Shown: positions 17,720 to 26,560 of the stretch, piece by piece
Numbering within the stretch: position 1 is the first letter of the stretch
How the letters are laid out: every line of letters starts with the position of its first letter
Origin: an uncultured Bryobacterales bacterium
GTDB taxonomy: Bacteria; Acidobacteriota; Terriglobia; Bryobacterales; UBA6623
Reading direction: 5' to 3'
DNA: 64,000 nt
Assembly: GCA_951813605.1 (NCBI GenBank)
Contig: OX638379.1
Coordinates: forward strand, 2,118,471-2,182,470
Made by a program: the position numbers and the translations under genes
Notes under the pieces: model-generated
What the model saw: only the letters and a program-made list of their open reading frames with translations
The model's database searches: none
Told to the model about the DNA's origin: nothing

Positions 17720-19279
17720 ATGTCACGGTCAGTCCCCAATGCGGCTTGCGTCCCGCAACGTCAGGCTAGGGGGGTCTTGAAGGCGGTCCGGGCATTCGAC
17801 GCTTCAGCGCTCACCCTCGCTGCCGTCGCCTGCCTCGCGACGCTGGCCCCGTCTCACGCCATCGCCCAAGCGGAGTTCTTCGCGCCGACCCCGGGAATAA
17901 GAATGAGCGACTTTCCCAATATAGTCCTCATCACCGGAGACCATCTTCGCTGGGACCACGTCGCGGCGAACGGCAACGACTCCATCATCACTCCTCACAT
18001 GGATCGCCTGGTCCGCGACGGAACGACATTCAAATTCCACTTCACGGTGGGCGTCGCGTGCGCGCCCAACCGCGCATCGCTGATGACAGGGCGCTATCCC
18101 GACGCCCATGGAGTGATCAGCAACGGGATCAAGATGCCGCAGGACGAGGTGACACTGACTCACGTGCTGCGGGAAGCCGGGTATTACACAGGCCAGATGG
18201 GCAAGTTGCATTTCTGGCCGCACAAGGATCGCGACCATCGGGAGGCCCACCCCCCATACGGCTTTCATCAAATGCGACTTTCGGACGAGCCGGGGCCGTA
18301 CGACGACGACTACGGCCGCTGGCTATGGGCTCAGGGCAAGGACGTGCGCGAGAAAGCGCGCGTCAACATGCCCGCGGAACGACCGCGATTCGAGCACTAC
18401 GTCTTCGAAGGGGAGGATCACACGACTCACGCGTCGTGGGTAGCGACGGAGACGGTGACGTTCATCGAGGACACGCTCTCGAGACACCCGGGGCGGCCGT
18501 TCTTCGTCCACGCAGGCTTCTATGCTCCCCATCCTCCGCTCAACCCGCCGGCGTCGGCGTTGGCGCCCTATCGCAACAGAGACCTCCCGCCAAGACGGTA
18601 TTCCGAAGAGGAGATCGGCCACTTGCCCAGCCGGCTAGCCCGCACGATGACAGCGCTGCTGGAAACTCCCGAGGATACCTGGGACTCCTACCGGCGGCAC
18701 TTCTACGCAATGGTCACGCACCTTGATCACAACGTCGGGCGAATTGTGAGTGCCGTGGGGGCGGCAGGGATCGAGGATCGAACCATCTTTGTTATCACCA
18801 GCGATCACGGCGACTACCTAGGCGACCACAACCTCGTGAGCAAGAGCTCTCGGCCCTACGACGGGGCGCTGCGCATCCCGCTGGTCTTCCGGGGCCCGGG
18901 GGTGCCCAGCAGCGTCTCGGTAGAGGAGCTGGTCGAGATCGTAGATGTCATGCCGACACTGCTGGAAATGCTGGGAATCCCGCTGCCCAAGGGAAACCAA
19001 GGCATGTCGCTGGTCCCCGCAATGAAAGGCGAGCCCGGCCGCGACCTGATTTACATGCAGGCCACGAACAATCGCATGATCAGGACCAAGGGAGCCAAGT
19101 ACTGGATCGACGAGGGCGGCGAGGAGGTCTTGTTCGACTATTCCACGGACCCTCACGAGCTTCGCAACGTTGCTCAGTCGGACTCGCATTCCGAACTGCT
19201 GGACAGGATGAGGGTGCTGCTTCTGCGAAAGTCGATTTCGGCTCGGGACCCCCTTCCGGAGCGAATCCGGCCCTACTAG
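17720..19279 (+). CDS. Sulfatase, Sec-exported
   Basis: 519-residue type I sulfatase. The formylglycine signature is C-A-P-N-R (114-118, within CAPNRASLMTGRY). Metal and active-site blocks are NIVLITGDHLRWDH (67-80), GKLHFWPH and ITSDHGDYLGDHN. A long n-region precedes a hydrophobic stretch ending at about SHAIAQA (residues 45-51), a typical signal peptidase I site. The SDHGDYLGDH form resembles sulfatases related to choline- and N-sulfatases rather than arylsulfatase A, but substrate assignment by eye is weak. It stands alone between the PPK2 gene (divergent) and a DUF5916 gene 207 bp downstream. Confidence 0.92.
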   Translation: MSRSVPNAACVPQRQARGVLKAVRAFDASALTLAAVACLATLAPSHAIAQAEFFAPTPGIRMSDFPNIVLITGDHLRWDHVAANGNDSIITPHMDRLVRDGTTFKFHFTVGVACAPNRASLMTGRYPDAHGVISNGIKMPQDEVTLTHVLREAGYYTGQMGKLHFWPHKDRDHREAHPPYGFHQMRLSDEPGPYDDDYGRWLWAQGKDVREKARVNMPAERPRFEHYVFEGEDHTTHASWVATETVTFIEDTLSRHPGRPFFVHAGFYAPHPPLNPPASALAPYRNRDLPPRRYSEEEIGHLPSRLARTMTALLETPEDTWDSYRRHFYAMVTHLDHNVGRIVSAVGAAGIEDRTIFVITSDHGDYLGDHNLVSKSSRPYDGALRIPLVFRGPGVPSSVSVEELVEIVDVMPTLLEMLGIPLPKGNQGMSLVPAMKGEPGRDLIYMQATNNRMIRTKGAKYWIDEGGEEVLFDYSTDPHELRNVAQSDSHSELLDRMRVLLLRKSISARDPLPERIRPY

Positions 19280-19486
19280 CACCGCGTCCCGGCCCCGGGC
19301 GCCAGCGCGACGGGGACGGCTCCTCGGCGAATGCCCAGGAACCTGCATCAGCCAGTCCTCGCGGCCTCTGGTCGTGCGGATAGAGTTCGCGGGGTTATGC
19401 AACGATGGAGAATTGGAGTTGTTCGTCGCAGAGCGCTGCCCGGCGGAATCGTCGCACGCGCAACTCAATAGGCTAGGTTCCACAGA

Positions 19487-21742
19487 ATGACCGGGCGTAT
19501 ATGTTGGCTGTCTCTCGGGCTGGCTTGGGCCGCGGGTCCGGTCATCGCGCAACGAGCCATCGAAAACGTTCCCGGTGTCCTCGCAGAGCGAATTGAAAAG
19601 CCGCCGGAGCTCGACGGGCTCGTCAACGAGGCGCTGTGGAGCGCCATAGAGCCGGCGAAAGATTTCATCCAGCAGAACCCGGACGAAGGCGATCTTTCCA
19701 CCGAGCGCACTGAAGTGCGCATAGCCTTCGACGACTCGAACCTCTACTTCGGGATTATCTGTTTCGACCGCCAGCCGGAGAACATCGTCGTCACGCAGAA
19801 TCGACGGGACGGGAGCCTTATCGACACCGACTCGGTCCAATTGCTGCTCGACACCTACAACGACGGGCAGAACGCATTCGTGTTCGGCACCAGCCCCACT
19901 GGCATCGAGTTCGACGCGCAAGTAACCAAGGCCGGGCAAACGCGGGGCTCCGGTGGAGGGCCTGCCCGCGCAGGCGGAGCCGGAGGGGGGGGCGCCCAGC
20001 GCGCAGGCGCGGCCGCATTCAACCTGAATTGGGACGCGGTTTGGCGAGTGAGGTCGCAAGTGACCGCTCGAGGATGGGAGAGCGAAATCGTCATCCCGTT
20101 CCGCACGCTGCGCTACAAGGCAGGTGCGGACCAGACTTGGGGCCTCAACATTTCTCGTAATCTTCGCCGTCGCAACGAGCTCTCATTCTGGTCCCCTGTC
20201 TCGCGAGCGTTTCGCTTCACGCAGATCGAGCTCGCCGGCAAGCTCCACGGCATCGAGGCTAAGACTCACCGGAACCTCAAGCTTCTGCCCTACGTGATCG
20301 GGGGTGTTTCCCAAGACTTCCGACTGGCCGAAGGCCGAACCAAGCGCAAGATCAACGGCGGGCTCGACCTGAAGTACAGTCTCACGCCGGGATTGACGCT
20401 CGATGGAACGGTCAATACGGATTTCGCTCAGGTTGAAGTCGACGACGTGCAAATCAACTTGACCCGGTTCGACCTTTTCTTCCCGGAAAAAAGGCCGTTC
20501 TTCCTCGAGAACTCCGGCTTCTTCGAGTTCGGCTCTCCCCGGGAAGTCGAGATCTTCTTTTCCCGCCGAATCGGACTCGACGAGAACCGGCAAGAGGTTC
20601 CAATCGATGGGGGAGCGCGGATGAGCGGAAAGGTCGGCAAATACCAGGTCGGCCTGCTCAACATGCAATCGCGCGACGTCGAGGGAAGAGCTCCAGCGAA
20701 CAACTACACTGTCGGGCGGGTCAGTCGGGAGTTGCCGAATCGCAGCTCTGTGGGATTGATCGCCGTGAACCGTCAAAGCGTCGGCAGTCTCGAAGGCGTG
20801 GGGGCATTCAATCGGACGTTTGGCGCCGACGCCAACATAGGGATCGGCAAGTACGGCAACTGGTTCAACTATGTCGCGGGCACGCAAACGCCGGACCTCG
20901 ACGGCAGCGCCCACGCCTACTCGAGCCGCTTCGACTACGACGACGCGACGCATCGCGTCAGCGTGAGCTATCTCGAGGTAGGAGAAAACTTCAATCCGGA
21001 GGTCGGATTCGTTCGACGCGTGAAGTTCAGAAAGCCCAGCGCTTCGTACCGTTACACGTACTACCCGAAGAAAGGCGCATGGAGGACGATCGAGCCGCAC
21101 TCGTTTTTCCAGAACTGGTACACGCTAGGCACAAACGAAAAGGAATCGGGGTTCGAGCACTTCCACCTAGACTCCCGGCTACAGAACGGCGGCCGACTGG
21201 GACTCGCGTACAACCGCAACTTCGAAAGGCTCCGGGCACCGTTCGGGGTGTTCCCGGGTGTGGAGATACCTGTCGGCGCCTACCAGTTCGGAGAGACCAT
21301 TGCAAATTTCGAGAGCGACCCCAGCGCCACGTTCTTCGGCGGCGGGACATTCGCGGTAGGAGACTTCTATTCCGGAGACATTACCGCCTACAGCCTGACC
21401 GGAGGTGCGCGCAAGGGCCAGAACCTCACTTGGACACTCACCTGGACGCGCAATATCATCGACCTGCCGGTGGGGGAATTCCACACCGATCTGGCAAGCC
21501 TAAGATTCAATTGGTCGATCACACCCAAGAGCTATTTCCAGACACTCAGCCAATACAGCAACCGCACCAACCAGCTATCGCACAACATCCGCCTCGGCCT
21601 GCTGTCGACATCGAGCACGGGATTGTTCGTGGTGTACAACACGGGCATGCTCATGAGGGATTACTTGGATCCTCACGTCAGAGAGCGACGCCTCGAGACC
21701 CAGGCGTTCTTCGTGAAGTTCAACTACTTGCTGGACTATTGA
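19487..21742 (+). CDS. CBM9-like / DUF5916 outer-membrane protein
   Basis: 751-residue exported protein. A short signal peptide (cleavage near VIAQ, residue 21) is followed by a CBM9-like carbohydrate-binding domain (about 30-210; PPELDGLVNEALWSA, LYFGIICFDRQPENIVV). A DUF5916 domain rich in alternating hydrophobic/aromatic strands (about 215-751) comes next, with the family block FFPEKRPFFLENSGFF. The protein ends in VKFNYLLDY, consistent with an outer-membrane beta-barrel. A Gly/Ala-rich loop (GGGPARAGGAGGGGAQRAG) near residues 162-180 is low-complexity. The role is unknown for the family; carbohydrate binding at the outer membrane is inferred from the CBM9-like part. It is common in Acidobacteriota and Bacteroidota. 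Confidence 0.9.
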   Translation: MTGRICWLSLGLAWAAGPVIAQRAIENVPGVLAERIEKPPELDGLVNEALWSAIEPAKDFIQQNPDEGDLSTERTEVRIAFDDSNLYFGIICFDRQPENIVVTQNRRDGSLIDTDSVQLLLDTYNDGQNAFVFGTSPTGIEFDAQVTKAGQTRGSGGGPARAGGAGGGGAQRAGAAAFNLNWDAVWRVRSQVTARGWESEIVIPFRTLRYKAGADQTWGLNISRNLRRRNELSFWSPVSRAFRFTQIELAGKLHGIEAKTHRNLKLLPYVIGGVSQDFRLAEGRTKRKINGGLDLKYSLTPGLTLDGTVNTDFAQVEVDDVQINLTRFDLFFPEKRPFFLENSGFFEFGSPREVEIFFSRRIGLDENRQEVPIDGGARMSGKVGKYQVGLLNMQSRDVEGRAPANNYTVGRVSRELPNRSSVGLIAVNRQSVGSLEGVGAFNRTFGADANIGIGKYGNWFNYVAGTQTPDLDGSAHAYSSRFDYDDATHRVSVSYLEVGENFNPEVGFVRRVKFRKPSASYRYTYYPKKGAWRTIEPHSFFQNWYTLGTNEKESGFEHFHLDSRLQNGGRLGLAYNRNFERLRAPFGVFPGVEIPVGAYQFGETIANFESDPSATFFGGGTFAVGDFYSGDITAYSLTGGARKGQNLTWTLTWTRNIIDLPVGEFHTDLASLRFNWSITPKSYFQTLSQYSNRTNQLSHNIRLGLLSTSSTGLFVVYNTGMLMRDYLDPHVRERRLETQAFFVKFNYLLDY

Positions 21743-22397
21743 TTGACCGACGGGTGCGCAGGCCAGGCAATATCCTTGGGTGACGGAGCAGAGGGCGGCG
21801 ATTCCGCCAGCAAGCGCAGAGGAAATGCTGCGTTTGTGATCGAATGCGAAGGGGCGCGAGTTCGTAAGGATGATCCGAGCCGCAGGCCACCGGCTTCTTG
21901 GCCGGCAATGACTCACTGTGCAGGTAAGTGTCTATTTTTTCAATTAACTATGAACCATACCTCATCTGATGCTTTGTTAGTTCCGAATCGAGCTATCGAC
22001 CCTTTCAGCTTCCCGTCAGAAGTCCTGGGACGGAAAAGTGCGTGCGGGGACTCGACTCCAGCCTCTATCATTCCTTGCCGAGCCGGCAGACTTGTAGTAC
22101 AGTCTCTAAAACAGAGGATCCCGGCTGATCTCCATACAGCCCTGTCTGGGCCGCGAGATAGCGAGACCACGGTTCTGGTCCAGTTGCACACGACTAGCGC
22201 CACAGGCAAGGCCCGGAGACCATGCCGAACGGCTTTGATGTCTCTGATCCCACCGAGAAACGGCGCCGGCTCACGTAATCCAGCGAAGGAGACGCTTTAG
22301 TCGCAAGTTCGTATGGCAGCCGAGTATTCTCTCGCTGCAGAAAGCACAGCGCCATTAGCAGACCGCGAACGCCGGTAGCCACAGCAAGGAGAAAGCC
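21743..22397. other. Intergenic region with an AT-rich patch
   Basis: 655 bp without a gene I can support. A locally AT-rich stretch (about 21926-21985, including TTTTTTCAATTAACTATGAA) stands out from the GC-rich background and may be promoter or old inserted DNA. Open frames on both strands cross it but look like chance frames. The last bases hold the ribosome site for the next gene. Confidence 0.5.
22386..22391 (+). promoter_or_regulatory. Ribosome binding site of the ADP-ribosylglycohydrolase gene
   Basis: AAGGAG lies 6 nt before the ATG at 22398 and fixes that start. Confidence 0.8.
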
Positions 22398-23609
22398 ATG
22401 CAATCCATTTATCAAATTGCAGCCACCAGCTTGATCATCGCGATGCTCGCCTCATGCATAGACGGCGAGCAGGCGACTCAGTCCAGCGAGCAGAGCCAGC
22501 CGACCCGCTCGCTCGCGGCCGACGATTACTACGAGAAGATCCACGGCGCGTGGCTGGGGGCAGCGGTCGCTGGCGCTTTGGGAATGAGCGTGGAGGGAAT
22601 GCACAAGCGTGACCTCAAGCCCTTCCTCACGGACTTGGGGCAGTGGCCTCTGACCGAATACATCAAGACGCTTCAGCCAAGGCGGGACCCGAACCGCAAG
22701 CAATGGTACACGGCGGATAATTGGGGCCCGTCCGGATTCGGGCCGGACGATGACACGCTCTACCAGATCGCGAACCTCCTGCTAATCGAGGACAAGGGGC
22801 CCGAGATCACCAGCCAGGACATTGCCGACAAGTGGCTAGCGTCATTTTCCGTGTTCGAGGCGCAAAACTGCGGGCGCGCGGTGCGCGTCGCGGAGGAGCT
22901 GTTGAAGAAGGGAGTCAACCCTCCCGCGTCTGGCCAGCACGAGAAAGGCGAGTACATGGGGGGCCAGATGAAAGGGGAATTCTGGGGCTATGTTCTGCCC
23001 GGGAACCCCGAAGCGGCCTCCGAGTACGGGCGCATTGACGCCGAGGTTGCATTCCATACCGACGGCGTTCACGGCGAGATGTTCATGGCGGCGGTGACAG
23101 CCGAAGCCTTCTTTCAGTCCGACCCTGTGAAGCTGCTGGAGGCCGGACTCGCCGTGATCCCCTCGGAATCCGACTACGCCCGGTGCATCCGAGATGTCAT
23201 GGAGTGGCACGAGCAGTGGCCAGACGACTGGGAAAAGGCTCATGAGCAAATTGACGCCAAGTGGGCGCCGGAGGGAGCCAAGGACCGCCGGGTGTTCCCG
23301 AACAACGCAGTCAATGCCCTGGCGCTGCTCTATGGCGAGGGGGATTTCGAAAAGACTATCTCAATCGCTGTCATGGCGGGCTGGGACACGGACACGAATG
23401 CGGGCGACGTCGGACCGGTGATGGGGATTATTCTCGGGCCGGGAGCGATCGCGGAGAAGTGGACCAAGCCTATCGCGAATATCTTCCGCTGTGACGTCAA
23501 AGGCGCTGAAGAGTGGAAAATCGACGAGCTGGCGCGGCGTACGGTGGCCGCCGGAATGCAAATGACAGCGGCAAGGTCCGCCGGCCTAGTTGAGATCGTC
23601 AGTCAATAG
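22398..23609 (+). CDS. ADP-ribosylglycohydrolase family lipoprotein
   Basis: 403-residue ADP-ribosylglycohydrolase (ARH/DraG-like) family protein. The family uses two Mg2+ ions to hydrolyse ADP-ribose from proteins or small molecules. Visible metal-binding blocks are IHGAWLGAAVAGALGM (about 49-64), GPDDDTLY (115-122) and AGWDTDTNAGD (about 328-338). The N-terminus MQSIYQIAATSLIIAMLASC is a lipoprotein signal with the lipobox Cys at residue 20, so the mature protein should be membrane-anchored outside the cytoplasm. This is odd for an enzyme classed with DraG and ARH3; the environmental branch of this family has unknown substrates. A strong ribosome site supports the start. Confidence 0.9.
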   Translation: MQSIYQIAATSLIIAMLASCIDGEQATQSSEQSQPTRSLAADDYYEKIHGAWLGAAVAGALGMSVEGMHKRDLKPFLTDLGQWPLTEYIKTLQPRRDPNRKQWYTADNWGPSGFGPDDDTLYQIANLLLIEDKGPEITSQDIADKWLASFSVFEAQNCGRAVRVAEELLKKGVNPPASGQHEKGEYMGGQMKGEFWGYVLPGNPEAASEYGRIDAEVAFHTDGVHGEMFMAAVTAEAFFQSDPVKLLEAGLAVIPSESDYARCIRDVMEWHEQWPDDWEKAHEQIDAKWAPEGAKDRRVFPNNAVNALALLYGEGDFEKTISIAVMAGWDTDTNAGDVGPVMGIILGPGAIAEKWTKPIANIFRCDVKGAEEWKIDELARRTVAAGMQMTAARSAGLVEIVSQ

Positions 23610-23682
23610 AGGACGGTCGCGCCGCGAAACTCGCCATTCGAGGTGCGGTTGGTGAGGGCGACGCGTTTTTGCGAGGTGACGA

Positions 23683-25170
23683 ATGCCCCTCCCATCAACA
23701 TCGCAGCTTAGCGTGCCAGCGGACTTGGTTGTTCACGCTCGCCCGACTGCGATGCGAAGACGAGACTTCCTCGCCGGGAGTTCCGCGGCGACGCTTGCGC
23801 AATGCATGACAGGCGCCTCCTCTCGTCCGAATATCGTGATAGCGATTTCCGACGACCAGTCCTTCGCCCACACGGGCGCTTCCGGCGACCCTGTCGTCCG
23901 CACGCCCAACTTCGACCGCACAGCCGCAGAGGGAGTCCGCTTCTCGCACGCCTTCTGCAGCTCTCCGTCATGCACGCCGTCGCGCGGCGCAATCCTGACC
24001 GGCCAGGATTGCTACCGTCTTGAGGAAGGCGTCAACCTCTGGAGCTCGCTTCCAGCCCGATTCGAAACCTACCCCGACCTGCTCGAGGCGGCCGGATATC
24101 ACGTTGGGTACACCCGCAAAGGATGGGGACCGGGAAGCTTGGAAGCGGGAGGCCGCTCCCGCAACCCCGCAGGTCCCAAGTACGACGACTTTCGCGCCTT
24201 TTACGACGCGATGCGGGACGGTGCTCCGTTTTGCTTCTGGTTCGGCAGCACCGACCCACACCGCGCCTACAAGAAAGGGTCCGGCCTTGCGAGCGGTCTG
24301 CGGCTTGAAGACGTCCGCGTACCGGAATTCCTTCCCGACGAGCCGGAAGTCCGCAGCGACATCCTGGACTACTACTTCGAAATCGAGCGCTTCGACCGCG
24401 AACTCGGCGAAATCCTTTCCTTTCTGGAAGAGCGCGATCAGCTGGCCAATACGATCGTCATCGTCACCAGCGACAACGGAATGCCCTTCCCGCGCGCCAA
24501 AGCCGATCTCTACGACTACGGCTCGCGTGTCCCCTTAGCCGTCCGCTGGCCCGAGAGGATCCCCTCTGGACGGGTTGTCGATGACTTCGTCAGCTTGGTG
24601 GACATAGCGCCGACGATCCTCGAGGGAACCGGGCTCGAGCCCTCGCCAGACATGACAGGTCGCAGCCTCCTCGACCTGCTGACATCGGAACAGCGGGGCC
24701 GTATCGACTCCGCCCGAGACCATGCAATCCTCGCACGCGAGCGCCACACTCCCTGGCGTGCCGGACGGGTCGGTTACCCAATGCGCGCCATTCGAACGGA
24801 TCAGTTCCTCTATATACGCAACCTCGAGCCAGACCGCTGGCCGGCAGGAGATCCGCCAATTTTCGGAGAAGTCGACCCCTCTCCCACCAAGGACTTAATC
24901 CGTGCCCGGAGGCGGGACCCCGGATTCGAGCGATACTACCGGGCCGCGTTTTCGAAGCGCCCGCCCGAGGAACTGTATGACATCTCCCGCGCGCCGGCCC
25001 AGATGCGCAACGTCGCCACGCAAGACTCGTACGCCGGGGTCAAACGCTTGCTGGCTGCTCGCCTCGACCAACGGTTGCGGGCAACCGCTGACCCCCGGGC
25101 ATTGGGCCATCCGCCCACGTGGGAATCGAATCCGCACTATGGCAGGCTCACGCTCGAAGACCGCCGCTGA
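23683..25170 (+). CDS. Sulfatase, Tat-exported (paralogue A)
   Basis: 495-residue type I sulfatase. The signature is C-T-P-S-R (97-101, CTPSRGAILTG). The nucleophile-side metal block is NIVIAISDDQS (50-60), and a C-terminal SDNGMPFPRAK block supplies the second metal site. A twin-arginine signal RRRDFLAGSS (25-34) lies 24 residues in. The ATG at 23683 has GAGGTG upstream and was kept; an ATG at 23752 directly before the Arg pair is the alternative and would give a more usual Tat signal. It is strikingly similar to the sulfatase at 26561-28114 on the opposite strand, with the exported esterase gene between them. The SDDQS and SKGW-type motifs place it near heparan-N-sulfatase-like sulfatases (weak inference). 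Confidence 0.92.
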   Translation: MPLPSTSQLSVPADLVVHARPTAMRRRDFLAGSSAATLAQCMTGASSRPNIVIAISDDQSFAHTGASGDPVVRTPNFDRTAAEGVRFSHAFCSSPSCTPSRGAILTGQDCYRLEEGVNLWSSLPARFETYPDLLEAAGYHVGYTRKGWGPGSLEAGGRSRNPAGPKYDDFRAFYDAMRDGAPFCFWFGSTDPHRAYKKGSGLASGLRLEDVRVPEFLPDEPEVRSDILDYYFEIERFDRELGEILSFLEERDQLANTIVIVTSDNGMPFPRAKADLYDYGSRVPLAVRWPERIPSGRVVDDFVSLVDIAPTILEGTGLEPSPDMTGRSLLDLLTSEQRGRIDSARDHAILARERHTPWRAGRVGYPMRAIRTDQFLYIRNLEPDRWPAGDPPIFGEVDPSPTKDLIRARRRDPGFERYYRAAFSKRPPEELYDISRAPAQMRNVATQDSYAGVKRLLAARLDQRLRATADPRALGHPPTWESNPHYGRLTLEDRR

Positions 25171-25527
25171 CGCGCGCCGCCGGTCCGCTACACCTGACTT
25201 CGCTTGCCGTCGCAGGGCACCTCATCCTGCTCATCGCAATCGAGCGCCTCAGCACATCGCTCGACGTTCTTGGAAGATCACCTCAAGCGAGATCACGCGG
25301 GCAGACACGCGATCCGACTCGTGGCACGGGGCTTGGCAACGCGAGGCAGCCAGCTGCCCGCCGCGACGGTTGCAAACTGATCGTCTTGCGTCTGAAGGAT
25401 AGAATCTGGCGGGAGGGGCCGCTCGCCTCAACCTCGGATGCCTACGCACCAAATCCGCCACGGCGCTTGCGGGGAAGGCACTTGCGCGGGACGTATTGTA
25501 GCCCTAGGAAGGAACTTCCGCCAACAT
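25171..25527. other. Intergenic region
   Basis: 357 bp between a sulfatase and the esterase gene. I see no gene, repeat or clear regulatory signal. A frame running from 25438 into the esterase is open, but its first 30 residues are unlike a signal peptide and I treat it as untranslated. Confidence 0.5.
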
Positions 25528-26340
25528 ATGAACGCTTCGAAAATCTACCGATCTCGCTGGATTGCATTGACCGCCTTGCTTCTTGCGGTCCACGCGCAGC
25601 TCATCGCCCAAGTTGCGGACGCACAGGATTCGGAAGACTGGGTCCGTATCTATGAATCTCACGCCGATGACGAAGTGCCGTACCGGCTTATGAGGCCTCT
25701 CGGGTTCGATCCAAACAAGCTCTATCCGGTCATTGTTTCATTGCACGGTGGCGGCGGCAGAGGGACGGACAACCGCAGGCAACTCCGCGTCTGGAACAAG
25801 CTTCTTGCCGACGAGCCTAGGCGCTCCGATTATCCGAGCTATGTGCTAGCTCCCCAGACAACCCGCTTATGGGATGCCACGCACCTAGAGAAGATCAAAG
25901 CGCTCGTGGCAGCATTGCCGGCCGTCGATATGGACAGGATCTACATCCTCGGGCACTCCATGGGGGGGCACGGGACCTATATCCTCTTGCAGATCGATCC
26001 TGGGTACTTCGCGGCAGCGGTGCCCTCGGCCGGGACCGGTAGGGGCGTAGATGAGGAGTTCATCGATGCGTCCGTTATCAAGAACATTCCGATATGGGCT
26101 TTTCATGGAGACAAGGACCAGGTTTGCCCTTACGACCGCCAACTGAAGCTCTTTGAAGAGATGCACCGGCTTGGAGGGAACATGAAGCTGACGACTTGGG
26201 CAGGCGATGGGCATGGAGTTGCCGGAAAGATGATTAGCGGAGGCGACAACGGCAGTACCCGTTGCAGCAGCGATCGCTGTGACGAAGAACCCCAGATGCT
26301 GCAGTGGCTTTTCTCCCAATCGCTCGCCACCAAGGATTGA
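25528..26340 (+). CDS. Exported alpha/beta-hydrolase (esterase, PHB-depolymerase/dienelactone hydrolase-like)
   Basis: 270-residue alpha/beta-hydrolase fold enzyme. A signal peptide (residues 1 to about 32, ending near VADAQ) precedes the domain. The oxyanion block is HGGGGRG (73-79), the nucleophile elbow is GHSMGG with Ser144, and the acid and base of the triad are probably Asp195 or Asp197 (HGDKD) and His229 (GDGHG). The layout fits LpqC/feruloyl-esterase-like exported carboxylesterases that remove acyl groups from polysaccharides. Lying between two related sulfatases, it may deacylate the same glycan (inference). The frame opens at 25438, but ATG 25528 gives a normal signal peptide and was chosen; the ribosome site is weak. 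Confidence 0.87.
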   Translation: MNASKIYRSRWIALTALLLAVHAQLIAQVADAQDSEDWVRIYESHADDEVPYRLMRPLGFDPNKLYPVIVSLHGGGGRGTDNRRQLRVWNKLLADEPRRSDYPSYVLAPQTTRLWDATHLEKIKALVAALPAVDMDRIYILGHSMGGHGTYILLQIDPGYFAAAVPSAGTGRGVDEEFIDASVIKNIPIWAFHGDKDQVCPYDRQLKLFEEMHRLGGNMKLTTWAGDGHGVAGKMISGGDNGSTRCSSDRCDEEPQMLQWLFSQSLATKD

Positions 26341-26560
26341 AGAGCTGAGGAAACCGACGAATCCCGTTCTCGCCTGCGGCAGCCGACCGCGCCGATCTCG
26401 ACAATAGTGCTGACCGGTCGCAAGTGGAGCCGACCCCTGGCCGGGGATCTATCCGTCAATCCCCCCGGAACACAGGGCGAAACGGGCCAATGCCGTGGCT
26501 CGCCCTGATGGTCTTGGTTCCATTAGCCGGGATCCCTCTGATCAGCTCGCGACATTCGTG

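Noticed and set aside
18818-20059. 413-codon open frame on the minus strand
   Set aside because: Opposes the sulfatase 3' end and DUF5916 5' end; no domain character.
21940-22209. 89-codon minus-strand frame in the intergenic gap
   Set aside because: No recognisable motif or ribosome site; crosses an AT-rich patch.
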